Translations under genes and position numbers: made by a program
Notes under the pieces: generated by a model
What the model was told of the DNA's origin: nothing
Databases searched by the model: none
What the model saw: only the letters and a program-made list of their open reading frames with translations
Shown here: piece after piece, positions 44,504-52,787 of the stretch
Position numbering within the stretch: the stretch's first letter is position 1
Layout of the letters: every line of letters begins with the position of its first letter
From: Klebsiella grimontii
Lineage (GTDB): Bacteria; Pseudomonadota; Gammaproteobacteria; Enterobacterales; Enterobacteriaceae
Direction: 5' to 3'
DNA: 64,000 bases
NCBI RefSeq assembly: GCF_900200035.1
Contig: NZ_FZTC01000006.1
Location: 1 to 64,000 of the forward strand

Positions 44504-45966
44504 GCGCAAAGCTCCTTGTTCTGTTGTGGCTGAAACTGCGCGACGAAGCGGGCAATTTCATTTTCAGGATTAGGGGTAAAGGTAGTGAGGGCGTAGTTTT
44601 GTCGTACCACCTGACGGAATTCATCGACGTTGTTCAACTCATCCAGGGTCATCAGCTGGATACCAATATTGCCAAGCGTGGAGGCCTCAACCGGGCCGGC
44701 AACCACGGTGATGCCGCAGGCGTCGGCGCACAGCTGGTTAAGCAGTTCGTTCTGGCAGCCGCCGCCGACGATATGCAGCTGGCTGAACGGCTGACCGCGC
44801 AGCGCCGCCAGCTCGTTGAGCACCCGGGCGTAGAGCAGCGCCAGGCTGTCGAAAATGCAGCGCGCCAGCTCAGCGTCGGTATCAGGAACCGGCTGCCCGG
44901 ATTCGCGGCAGGCGGCCTGAATTTCCGCGCTCATGTCGTCCGGGTTGATAAAGCGGTCATCGTTACAATCGATGACGAAGCGGCAGGCCGGAAGCGCGGC
45001 GGTACGCGCGATCAGCGCCGGCAGGTCGCTGACGTTTTGCTCCCTGAGCACCCGCTGTAGCAGCCACAGACCCATAATATTTTTCAGCACCCGATAGCGG
45101 CCTTCGGCGCCGCCTTCGTTGGTAATATTGGCCCTTAGCGCCGCATCGCTGGTGCAGGGGATTTTGCTTTCAAAGCCCATCAGCGACCAGGTCCCGGAAG
45201 AGAGATACGCGGCGTTTTTGCTGGCCAGCGGCGAGGCGATAACCGCGCTGGCGGTATCGTGGCTGGCGACGGCGACCACCGGAATGTGATTGCCCTGCGG
45301 GCAAATCCAGTGGCCGATGACGTTGCCGGGATGGGTCGGCGTACCGAACCATTCGCGCGGCGCGCCGCTCCAGTTCAGCAGGTCTTCATCCCAGCTATCG
45401 CTGTTGATGTTGACCAGCTGCGTGGTGGTGGCGTTGGTGTATTCCCAGTTCATGTTGCCGGTCAGGCGGAAGCTAAAGTAGTCCGGGATCAGCAGCGCGT
45501 GCGCGGCCTGGCTGACCAGCTCCGGCTGCTGTTCAACCAGCGCGCGCAGCTGATAAAGGGTGTTAAACGGCAGAAACTGAATGCCGCTGCGGCGATAGAT
45601 TTCCGCGCGGCCCAGCTGGGCTTCGGCGTGGCGCATCAGGCCCTGGGTGCGGGAGTCGCGATAGGAAACCGGCAGGCCGACGCGCTGGCCCCGTTTATCC
45701 AGCAGGACATAATCCACGCCCCAGGTATCAATGCCGATGCTGTCGATCAGGATGCCTTGTTCGCAGACCTTCTCCAGACCGCGGCGAATTTCCCCTTCCA
45801 GGCTATCGAGATCCCAGCAGTCGAAGCCATCGACCTTCTGCAGACTATTGGTAAAGCGGTGAATTTCGCGCAGGGCCAGGGTTTGCTGGCCGGGTTGATA
45901 GCTGGCCAGCATCACCCGCCCGCTGGAGGCGCCTAAATCGACGGCGACACAATGACGAAGACTCAT
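44500..45966 (-). CDS. rhaB: Rhamnulokinase
   Basis: 488 residues, FGGY kinase family: [22 protein letters not shown]-terminus, HDTASAV catalytic region, and [19 protein letters not shown]-terminal signature. It phosphorylates L-rhamnulose at O1. First gene of the rhaBAD run, divergent from rhaSR. Confidence 0.97.
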   Translation of the reverse strand: MSLRHCVAVDLGASSGRVMLASYQPGQQTLALREIHRFTNSLQKVDGFDCWDLDSLEGEIRRGLEKVCEQGILIDSIGIDTWGVDYVLLDKRGQRVGLPVSYRDSRTQGLMRHAEAQLGRAEIYRRSGIQFLPFNTLYQLRALVEQQPELVSQAAHALLIPDYFSFRLTGNMNWEYTNATTTQLVNINSDSWDEDLLNWSGAPREWFGTPTHPGNVIGHWICPQGNHIPVVAVASHDTASAVIASPLASKNAAYLSSGTWSLMGFESKIPCTSDAALRANITNEGGAEGRYRVLKNIMGLWLLQRVLREQNVSDLPALIARTAALPACRFVIDCNDDRFINPDDMSAEIQAACRESGQPVPDTDAELARCIFDSLALLYARVLNELAALRGQPFSQLHIVGGGCQNELLNQLCADACGITVVAGPVEASTLGNIGIQLMTLDELNNVDEFRQVVRQNYALTTFTPNPENEIARFVAQFQPQQNKELCA

Positions 45967-46277
45967 GGGAAGATCCTTGTGAAAATCATTGCATGCAGTC
46001 TAAAAAAGTCGCGTCAGGCTCACCTTCTTGTTACTGACAGGGAAAATTGGCCGCTGGCAAGAAAGCAAAGGTGACCGTGAGAGAGGTCACAGTTTCGTTT
46101 TCTCCGCGGTGGCGTGAGGGATGTGATGTTGTCCGCAGTTCCCGATCTTTCCCGTCATTTCTTGAAAAAGCGGCAGGCTTTACGATTTTTACGGTCAAAA
46201 ATTGAAGGCCGGATCGCCGCCCCTTAATTACTATTTGCTCCACTGATTGATAACATTTCTCATTTCGAGGAGCTGCT
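45967..46277. promoter_or_regulatory. rhaB-rhaS divergent control region with CRP site
   Basis: This 311-bp spacer corresponds to the E. coli region holding RhaS sites for rhaBAD, RhaR sites for rhaSR and CRP sites. A clear CRP sequence, CGTGA-GAGAGG-TCACA, is at 46076-46091, near the middle of the region as in E. coli. No gene is seen here. Exact RhaS/RhaR sites were not assigned. Confidence 0.75.
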
Positions 46278-47114
46278 ATGACCATGTTGCACAGTGTGGA
46301 TTTCTTTAAGTCCGGCGTTTCAGCTGTCGCCATTGAGCCGCGGCTCCCGCAATCCGCTTTTCCCGAACATCACCATGATTTTCATGAGATTGTTATTGTG
46401 GAACACGGTACGGGAATTCACGTTTTCAACGGCCAGCCCTACACCATCAGCGGCGGTTCTGTCTGCTTTATTCGCGATCACGACCGCCATCTCTACGAAC
46501 ATACCGATAATTTGTGCCTGACCAATGTGCTCTATCGCGCGCCGGACGCGTTTCGCTTTTTGTCCGGCCTGAACGCGCTGCTGCCGCAGGAGCAGGAGGG
46601 AAATTACCTTTCGCACTGGCGGGTTAATCAGAGTGCTTTGCAGCAGGTGCGCCAGATTGTGGAGCAGATGGAGGAGGTCGGCGCGGATGCGGATATGCAC
46701 GCTATCGCCAGCCGCGAGATTTTATTTATGCAACTGCTGGTGCACCTGCGTAAAAGCAGCCTGGCGGAAGGGGCGTCGGACAACGAGGCGCGGCTGAACC
46801 ATTTAATGGCCTGGCTGGAAGATCATTTTGCCGAAGATATCTGCTGGGAAGAGGTCGCGGCGCGGTTTTCACTCTCCCTGCGAACCCTGCATCGCCAGTT
46901 AAAACAGCAAACCGGGCTGACGCCGCAGCGCTATCTGAATCGGGTGCGGTTGATGAAGGCGCGCCACCTGCTGCGCCATAGCGATGACAGCGTGACCGAT
47001 ATCGCCTATCGCTGCGGATTCGGCGACAGTAACCACTTTTCGACGCTTTTTCGCCGGGAGTTTGCCTGGTCGCCGCGCGATATTCGCCAGGGACGCGACG
47101 CCATTCTTCAGTAA
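46278..47114 (+). CDS. rhaS: AraC-family activator of rhaBAD and rhaT
   Basis: 278 residues with N-terminal cupin ([17 protein letters not shown]) and two C-terminal HTHs ([16 protein letters not shown] and [22 protein letters not shown]). Start ATG 46278 with GAGGAG upstream. It activates rhamnose catabolic and transport promoters. E. coli RhaS is 278 residues. Confidence 0.96.
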   Translation: MTMLHSVDFFKSGVSAVAIEPRLPQSAFPEHHHDFHEIVIVEHGTGIHVFNGQPYTISGGSVCFIRDHDRHLYEHTDNLCLTNVLYRAPDAFRFLSGLNALLPQEQEGNYLSHWRVNQSALQQVRQIVEQMEEVGADADMHAIASREILFMQLLVHLRKSSLAEGASDNEARLNHLMAWLEDHFAEDICWEEVAARFSLSLRTLHRQLKQQTGLTPQRYLNRVRLMKARHLLRHSDDSVTDIAYRCGFGDSNHFSTLFRREFAWSPRDIRQGRDAILQ

Positions 47115-47188
47115 CGCGAGAACAGTCAACGTTTTAGCAGGCATAAACGCGAATAATGACTCGTTTTTTCGCGTTTGGAGTTGATGTC

Positions 47189-48037
47189 GTGGCAGCTCAG
47201 CTGATTCTTCGCAAAGATGAATTTTTCGCCTCTCCCGCTCAGGCGGTGGCGGTAGCGGATCGCTATCCGCAAAACGTCTTCGCCGAGCACACCCACGAGT
47301 TCTGCGAACTGGTGCTGGTGTGGCGGGGGAACGGCCTGCACGTCCTTAACGATCGCCCGTGGCGCATTACCCGCGGCGATCTGTTCTATATCCGCGCGGA
47401 AGACAAACACTCCTACGCCTCGGTGAACGATCTCGTCCTGCAAAACGTCATTTACTGCCCGGACCGGCTGCGGCTTAACTTTGACTGGGCGGCGCACATT
47501 CCCGGCCTGTTCGGTACTCCGTGGGTTCCGCACTGGCGGATTGGCAGCAGCGGCATGGCGCAGGTCAGGCAGGTGATTACCCAGCTTGAACATGAGAGCA
47601 GCCGCAGCGATGCGCAGGCCAATAATATGGCCGAGCTGCTGTTTGCCCAGCTGGCGCTTATTCTTCAGCGCTATCGCTACGCCACCGATAATCTGGCGGC
47701 GACGCAAAGCGAAGCGCTGCTCGATAAGCTGCTCACCGAGCTGGCGGGCAGCCTCAACCGTCCCTTCTTTCTTGACCGTTTTTGCGAGCGGGAAGGGTGC
47801 AGCGAACGCGCGCTGCGCCAGCAGTTTCGTCAGCAGACGGGGATGACCATCAACCACTACCTGCGCCAGCTGCGCATCTGCCACGCGCAGTATCTGTTGC
47901 AGCATACTGAACGGCTGATTGGCGAGGTGGCGATGCAGTGCGGATTTGAAGACAGCAATTACTTTTCGGTCGTGTTTAACCGCGAGATAGGCATGACGCC
48001 GGGGCAGTGGCGGCAGCGCAGTCGCGTAGTGGTCTGA
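47189..48037 (+). CDS. rhaR: AraC-family activator of rhaSR
   Basis: About 282 residues from GTG 47189, which has GGAG 8 bp upstream; an ATG at 47156 is possible but poorly spaced from a ribosome site. Cupin [19 protein letters not shown] and C-terminal [22 protein letters not shown] match RhaR. It senses L-rhamnose and activates rhaSR. Confidence 0.95.
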   Translation: MAAQLILRKDEFFASPAQAVAVADRYPQNVFAEHTHEFCELVLVWRGNGLHVLNDRPWRITRGDLFYIRAEDKHSYASVNDLVLQNVIYCPDRLRLNFDWAAHIPGLFGTPWVPHWRIGSSGMAQVRQVITQLEHESSRSDAQANNMAELLFAQLALILQRYRYATDNLAATQSEALLDKLLTELAGSLNRPFFLDRFCEREGCSERALRQQFRQQTGMTINHYLRQLRICHAQYLLQHTERLIGEVAMQCGFEDSNYFSVVFNREIGMTPGQWRQRSRVVV

Positions 48038-48114
48038 TTGATTAGTTTTTGTAATGTATTTTCTGAAATGTTTATTCTGCATTTAGTAAAAAACAAAATA
48101 AATATTTAATGCTC

Positions 48115-48157
48115 TGTGGAATAAATCACAGTTATTGCCCTTTTTTTACTCTACACT
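48115..48157 (+). promoter_or_regulatory. CRP site and probable class II promoter of the mannosidase-PTS operon
   Basis: TGTGG-AATAAA-TCACA (48115-48130) is a 9/10 CRP match. TACACT at 48152-48157 would place the start near 48164, putting CRP at -41.5, the class II position. There is no good -35, as expected for CRP-dependent promoters. Confidence 0.6.
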
Positions 48158-48215
48158 CGCTGTACTATTTTCACGGAGGCCTTATGTTAACCTCATTGAT
48201 ATTGCGAGTATTAAA

Positions 48216-48267
48216 AAGCATGACTTTAATTTTGCTTTCAATCGATAGCAAAATTAAAGTCATGCTT
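48216..48267. repeat. 21-bp perfect inverted repeat (hairpin)
   Basis: Left arm 48216-48236 and right arm 48247-48267 are perfect complements around a 10-nt loop. On the minus strand the right arm is followed by TTTTT-like sequence (GCTTTTTAATA), so it could terminate the minus-strand relic upstream; on the plus strand it lies in the leader. Confidence 0.8.
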
Positions 48268-48273
48268 GCTGAT

Positions 48274-48588
48274 TCATGCTGGTTTAATTCCGTCAACGAC
48301 CTGGCTGAAAGTGATATTGCTCCTGCGCCTTGTGATGAAATCCAGATAACCCAGAAGTGGTCCCAGCTTTGGGATTGCGCGGGCCAGGCGCTGTGTTCCG
48401 GGTTTAGCCAGGCCGTTCAGAAAGAGGGGCACTGCCGCCGCTTGCTGCCGCAGGCTTTACTGTGCTCGCGTAAGCGCGATGAACTGGCGTTCAGCTTCCG
48501 TATTTCCAGCCTGCATCAGCTTGTAGTGTGCCGCCACGCCAGCGGTGCCGATAGCGACAGCGTCGCAAATAACCCAATTTGTTTTTCT
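48274..48588 (-). pseudogene. Probable remnant of a minus-strand gene
   Basis: The minus strand reads a protein-like frame (WVICDAVAIGTAGVAAHYKL ... PLLGYLDFITRRRSNITFSQ) with one internal TAA at 48459-48457 and no clear start, ending at TGA 48276-48274 just before the inverted repeat. I do not recognise the family. It is at best a decayed gene fragment. Confidence 0.3.
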
Positions 48589-48589
48589 C

Positions 48590-48626
48590 AAAGCACAATG
48601 CGCATTCTCGCCATTGTGCTTTTTTT
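48590..48626 (+). terminator. Strong intrinsic terminator in the leader of the mannosidase-PTS operon
   Basis: AAAGCACAATG and CATTGTGCTTT, an 11-bp perfect stem with an 11-nt loop, run into a T tract (to 48626). It lies 29 bp upstream of the EIIB start. Either it ends an upstream transcript or it is an attenuator that must be overcome for operon expression. Confidence 0.85.
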
Positions 48627-48655
48627 ATCGCCTGAATCGACCAGAAGGATGCGTT

Positions 48656-48970
48656 ATGTACATTGTTTGTGTAGCTGCTTGCCCAACGGGCGTGGCCCAT
48701 ACCTATATGGCTGCGGAAGCGCTTGAAATGACGGGTAACAACCGCGGTCATGAAGTGAAGGTTGAGACGCAGGGGAGCCTCGGTGCGGAGAACGTTATTA
48801 CCGATGACGACCTGATGCGGGCGGATGCCGTCATTATTGCCGCCGATGTCGCTATCGATGGTAAAGAACGTTTTGACGGCATGATTAAGCTGGAGTGCGC
48901 CGTTTCCGATCCGATTAAATTTGGCGATGCCGTGTTTGAAGCGGTGGAGCAGGAGGTCGCCAATGGCTAA
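48656..48970 (+). CDS. PTS fructose-family IIB component (FryB/FrwB-like)
   Basis: 104 residues, MYIVCVAACPTGVAHTYMAAEAL: Cys9 in CPTGVAHT is the phosphorylated residue of fructose-type EIIB. ATG 48656 with GAAGGATG-type ribosome site. It takes phosphate from the EIIA domain of the fusion at 52788 and passes it to sugar in EIIC. Overlaps EIIC by 8 bp. Confidence 0.93.
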   Translation: MYIVCVAACPTGVAHTYMAAEALEMTGNNRGHEVKVETQGSLGAENVITDDDLMRADAVIIAADVAIDGKERFDGMIKLECAVSDPIKFGDAVFEAVEQEVANG

Positions 48971-50090
48971 GTTTCAGGGGGGAGGGAAGCCTTCGGCGGG
49001 CGCTGAAGTGAAAAATGCGATTATGACAGGTGTTTCCTGGATGCTGCCGTTTGTCATTGCCGGTGCGGTGTTAATGGGGATTGCGCGTATCGGCGCTTCT
49101 GCCTGGGGCATTGATAATATCTGGGACGCCAGCCATGAGCAGGCCGCCAGCATCGTGGTACAGGCGCTGCATAAGTTCGATGGTTTTGGCGGTCTGGCGC
49201 TATCCCTGATGCTGCCGGTGGTGGCGGGGTATATCAGCTTTGCGCTGGCGAATAAGCCGGGCCTGGCGCCGGGTATGGTCGGCGGGCTGCTGGCCAGCAA
49301 TCTGGGAACCGGCTTTCTGGGCGCGCTGGCGGCGGGATTTGTCGCAGGCTATATCGTGCGGGCGCTCAATCGCTACGTAAAACTACCGAAAGCGCTGGCC
49401 TCAGCCGGGCCAATTTTTATTCTGCCAGTGGGCGGGACGCTGCTGACCTGCATCATTATGGCTTTTGTGATTGGCGCGCCGCTGGCGGCACTGAATCACG
49501 GTATGGAAAGCTGGCTGCTGTCGATGTCCGGGACAAATAAGGTTCTGCTGGCGGCGGTGATTGGCGGGATGGTGGGCTTTGACCTCGGCGGGCCGGTCAA
49601 CAAGGCGGCGGTTACCACGGCGATGGCGCTGCTCGCTTCCGGTATTTACGATCCCAACACCGCCGCGCAGGTCGCGATAATTGTGCCGCCCATTGGTCTG
49701 GGCGTGGCGACGTTAATCTGGTCATCGCGCTTCCCTGAATCGCTACGAGAAGCGGGAAAAGCCTCGACGTTAATGGGACTGATCGGTGTTTCAGAAGGGG
49801 CAATTCCTTTTGCGCTGGCAAACCCGCGCATCATCATCGTTAACGTTATTGGCTCTGCCGTGGGGGCGGCGATGGCGGTAGGGCTAGGCTCGGTAAACCA
49901 CGCGCCAATCTCTGGATTCTATGGCTGGCTGGCCGTTGAGAGCTGGCCCGTTTATGTCCTGTCTATCGCCTGCGGCTCAGCGATAATCGCAGTAGGATCG
50001 CTGCTTATTTTTCGCGGGGTTGCGGAGAGTGCAGAGAAAGACAGCGTGAAAAAAAACTCACCAGCGCCCAAATTTAAAGCCAGTCGATAG
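48963..50090 (+). CDS. PTS fructose-family IIC transporter
   Basis: 375 residues from ATG 48963, about ten hydrophobic segments with AIMTGVSWMLPFVIAGAVLMGIA and GFDLGGPVNKAAVTTAMAL, the fructose IIC signature, and APISGFYGWLAVESW near the end. Similar in size to FryC/FrwC/FrvB. The sugar is unknown; the neighbouring alpha-mannosidase suggests a mannosyl compound. Confidence 0.93.
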   Translation: MAKFQGGGKPSAGAEVKNAIMTGVSWMLPFVIAGAVLMGIARIGASAWGIDNIWDASHEQAASIVVQALHKFDGFGGLALSLMLPVVAGYISFALANKPGLAPGMVGGLLASNLGTGFLGALAAGFVAGYIVRALNRYVKLPKALASAGPIFILPVGGTLLTCIIMAFVIGAPLAALNHGMESWLLSMSGTNKVLLAAVIGGMVGFDLGGPVNKAAVTTAMALLASGIYDPNTAAQVAIIVPPIGLGVATLIWSSRFPESLREAGKASTLMGLIGVSEGAIPFALANPRIIIVNVIGSAVGAAMAVGLGSVNHAPISGFYGWLAVESWPVYVLSIACGSAIIAVGSLLIFRGVAESAEKDSVKKNSPAPKFKASR

Positions 50091-50185
50091 ATGCGCGCTA
50101 CGCGCCTCTGAATTTAAATTTTTTCTATTCAGTGTGGATAAATATTTGCACGGGATACGCATGTCTGAAAACAGGAATATAACTA

Positions 50186-52783
50186 ATGAAAACCGTTCAT
50201 TTAATTCAGCATACGCACTGGGATCGCGAATGGTATTTTACGGAGAATGATTCTCAGGCCCTGCTTTATTATTTTATGGCCGATCTCCTGCAACGTCTGG
50301 AAGCCGATGAAACATTAGGTCCGTTTATGCTTGATGGCCAAACCGTAGTGCTCGAAGATTACTTTCAACTGGCACCGGAAAATCGCGAACGCGTGCAGGC
50401 GCTGGTGGCGGCAGGGCGGTTGTTAATTGGCCCGTGGTATACCCAGACGGATTTTCTGGTGGTCGGCGCGGAGTCCATCACCCGCAACCTGCTGCTGGGA
50501 ACGCTGGACTGCGAAAAAATGGGGCCGCGTATGGCCGTGGGCTATATTCCGGACTCCTTTGGCCAGAGCGCGCAGCTACCGATGTTCCTCAATCAGTTCG
50601 CCATTGAGCATGCCGTGATCTGGCGAGGCTGGAGTGAATACGATAGCGAAAACAGCGAGTTTTGCTGGCGCAGCCAGGACGGTAGTTGCGTCACGACGGC
50701 AGTATTACCTCAGGGCTATGGTTGTGCGAAATGGCTGCCTACTGAGCCGGAGCAGGCCTGGCCGCGGCTCTCTGCGATCCTCGAAAAGCAGGGCCTCTTT
50801 AGCCGGAGTTCGCAGCTATTACTGCCCAACGGCAATGACCAGTCGCCTTTTGAATATGGTGTACCCGCGATGCTGGAGGCGCTGAACGCCCGGCAAAATC
50901 ACTATCATTTTATCCGCAGTGATTTTAAGCGCTATTTTACCGCTCTTGCGCAGTCCGGCACGCCGCTGGATACCTTTGAAGGCGAGCTGCTCAGTCCAAA
51001 ATATATGCGTATCCATCGTGGGATTTTTTCCACCCGAATGGATATCAAACAGGCGAATGCCCGGCTGGAGAATTTCCTCAGCCGCCAGCTTGAACCGCTG
51101 CTCAGCGTCGCTTGGCGCCTGGGGCTTCCATATCCGCAGCAGGCGGTAGAGGCCATCTGGCGCGAGATGATGAAATCTCACGCTCACGATAGCATCGGCG
51201 GGTGTAACTCTGACCGGGTTAACGCGATGGTAAAAGCCCGGCTGTTATCTGGCCAGGAGAAAGCAAGCCAGCTCTATGAACTGAATATGCAGATGCTGGC
51301 GAAAGGGATCAGCGCGCAGCAGCAGGGTAAGAAAATCCTGGTTTTTAATGCGTTGCCCTACACACGTGATGGCCTGGTAGCGCTGACGCTATACCTTCCC
51401 GGCGCTGATTTTCGCATTGTTGATGGTGATGGGCAGACCTGCCGTTGGCAAATCTTGCGCGAAACATCACAGGACATGTCGGTCATAGTCCAGGAGCTGT
51501 CGAACAGTAGCGAAGCGGTTTTTTATCGCAAATGCGAAATCTTACTGGAAGCCTCCGCTCTGCCCGCCTGCGGCTATACAACGTTTTATCTGCAAGAAGG
51601 GAGGGCGTGTGATTTTGCCGCTCCGTCATCGGCAGACAGCGCGCTGGAGAATCCCTGGCTGCGCCTGACGCTTGAGCAGGGGCGCATCGTTCTGCTGGAT
51701 AAACGCAGCGGTAAGCGCTGGGCGGACTTAATCCAGTTGGTGGATGGCGGCGATGCGGGGGATACCTATAACTATTCCCCGCCGGAAATTGACTGGCGCA
51801 TTAGCGCGGAAGGGGCGCTGGTGTCCGTCGCCTGGCAGCAGGGCGCGTTGGCCGATACGCTGGCGCTGAGCTGGTCTATTGCTGCTCCGTTGACCCTGGA
51901 AGATCGCCTGCGTCGTCAGCGTAATGCGCGGCTCGACGTCAATATGCTGATTACGCTGGAGCATCAACGTCCCGTGCTTGATGTGCAGGTTCACGTTAAC
52001 AACACCCTGCGCGATCATCGCCTACAGGTTGAAATACCCACTGACATCGCGCAAAGCGTCCATTTCGCCGATCAGCCGTTTGGCCTGATTCACCGCGATA
52101 ATCGGCCTTCAACGCTGGATGTCTGGCAACAGGAAAACTGGAGCGAAGCGCCGACCGCGCTCTGGCCGATGCAAAGTCTGGTTATGATGCACGATGGACA
52201 GCAAGGCATGAGCGTGGTGACGGAGGGATTACGCGAATATGAGATCCCCGAGGAACGTCCGTCCGTACTGGCGATCACCTTGCTGCGCAGCGTGGGATGG
52301 CTGGGGAAAGCCGGCATGCCCTGGCGACCGGGCCGGGCTTCCGGTATGGCTCTCCCCTCGCCGGACTCGCAAATTGCAGGTGAATTCACCGCCCGATTCG
52401 CCCTGATTCCGCTGCACGATGGTGAAAGCCCGAACTTCTGGCGCGAAGTGGAGGCCTGGCGTACACCTGCTATTGGCTGGCTGGATTCAGGCTGGGCGCG
52501 ATTCAAAACCAACCCTTCAGAACAGACCTTCCCGGCGGCGTACAGCCTGCTGCGCTGGGATACGGCGCTGCATTTCAGCACCTTGAAAAAGGCACAGTAT
52601 GAAGAGGCATTAATTTTGCGTGGCTGGAACCCTGGTTCGCAGCCGGTTAGCAGCCTGACGCCTGAAACGGTTGATGACCTGTGCGAGGTCACGCTCGCCG
52701 AACAGCCTTGCGCCCTCCCTCGCACATGCGTGCCCGCCTGCGCACCTGTTACCTGGCGCATTGCGTCGAACTCTAGAGGATAA
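50186..52783 (+). CDS. Alpha-mannosidase, GH38 (MngB-like)
   Basis: 865 residues, cytoplasmic. Zn ligands in QHTHWDREWY (His and Asp), the nucleophile Asp in YIPDSFGQSAQLPMF, and SHAHDSIGGCNSD as the other metal ligands. In E. coli MngB hydrolyses phosphorylated mannosylglycerate imported by the PTS MngA. Here the PTS is a separate fructose-type EIIB-EIIC, so the substrate may be another phosphorylated mannoside. It starts 95 bp after EIIC. Confidence 0.92.
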   Translation: MKTVHLIQHTHWDREWYFTENDSQALLYYFMADLLQRLEADETLGPFMLDGQTVVLEDYFQLAPENRERVQALVAAGRLLIGPWYTQTDFLVVGAESITRNLLLGTLDCEKMGPRMAVGYIPDSFGQSAQLPMFLNQFAIEHAVIWRGWSEYDSENSEFCWRSQDGSCVTTAVLPQGYGCAKWLPTEPEQAWPRLSAILEKQGLFSRSSQLLLPNGNDQSPFEYGVPAMLEALNARQNHYHFIRSDFKRYFTALAQSGTPLDTFEGELLSPKYMRIHRGIFSTRMDIKQANARLENFLSRQLEPLLSVAWRLGLPYPQQAVEAIWREMMKSHAHDSIGGCNSDRVNAMVKARLLSGQEKASQLYELNMQMLAKGISAQQQGKKILVFNALPYTRDGLVALTLYLPGADFRIVDGDGQTCRWQILRETSQDMSVIVQELSNSSEAVFYRKCEILLEASALPACGYTTFYLQEGRACDFAAPSSADSALENPWLRLTLEQGRIVLLDKRSGKRWADLIQLVDGGDAGDTYNYSPPEIDWRISAEGALVSVAWQQGALADTLALSWSIAAPLTLEDRLRRQRNARLDVNMLITLEHQRPVLDVQVHVNNTLRDHRLQVEIPTDIAQSVHFADQPFGLIHRDNRPSTLDVWQQENWSEAPTALWPMQSLVMMHDGQQGMSVVTEGLREYEIPEERPSVLAITLLRSVGWLGKAGMPWRPGRASGMALPSPDSQIAGEFTARFALIPLHDGESPNFWREVEAWRTPAIGWLDSGWARFKTNPSEQTFPAAYSLLRWDTALHFSTLKKAQYEEALILRGWNPGSQPVSSLTPETVDDLCEVTLAEQPCALPRTCVPACAPVTWRIASNSRG

Positions 52784-52787
52784 CGTT

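Larger units (their letters stand above)
48184..48726 (+). other. Open leader reading frame running through the terminator into EIIB
   Basis: An ATG at 48184 has a perfect GGAGG 4-5 bp upstream, and the frame stays open for 180 codons, across the 21-bp inverted repeat and the terminator at 48590, ending inside the EIIB gene in another frame. The predicted protein is rich in Cys and Ser and does not look like a known family. It may be a translated leader, a relic or chance; see findings. Confidence 0.35.

Noticed and set aside
48216-48267. CRISPR or insertion-sequence end
   Set aside because: There is one inverted repeat only, no spaced direct repeats, no transposase and no target duplication.
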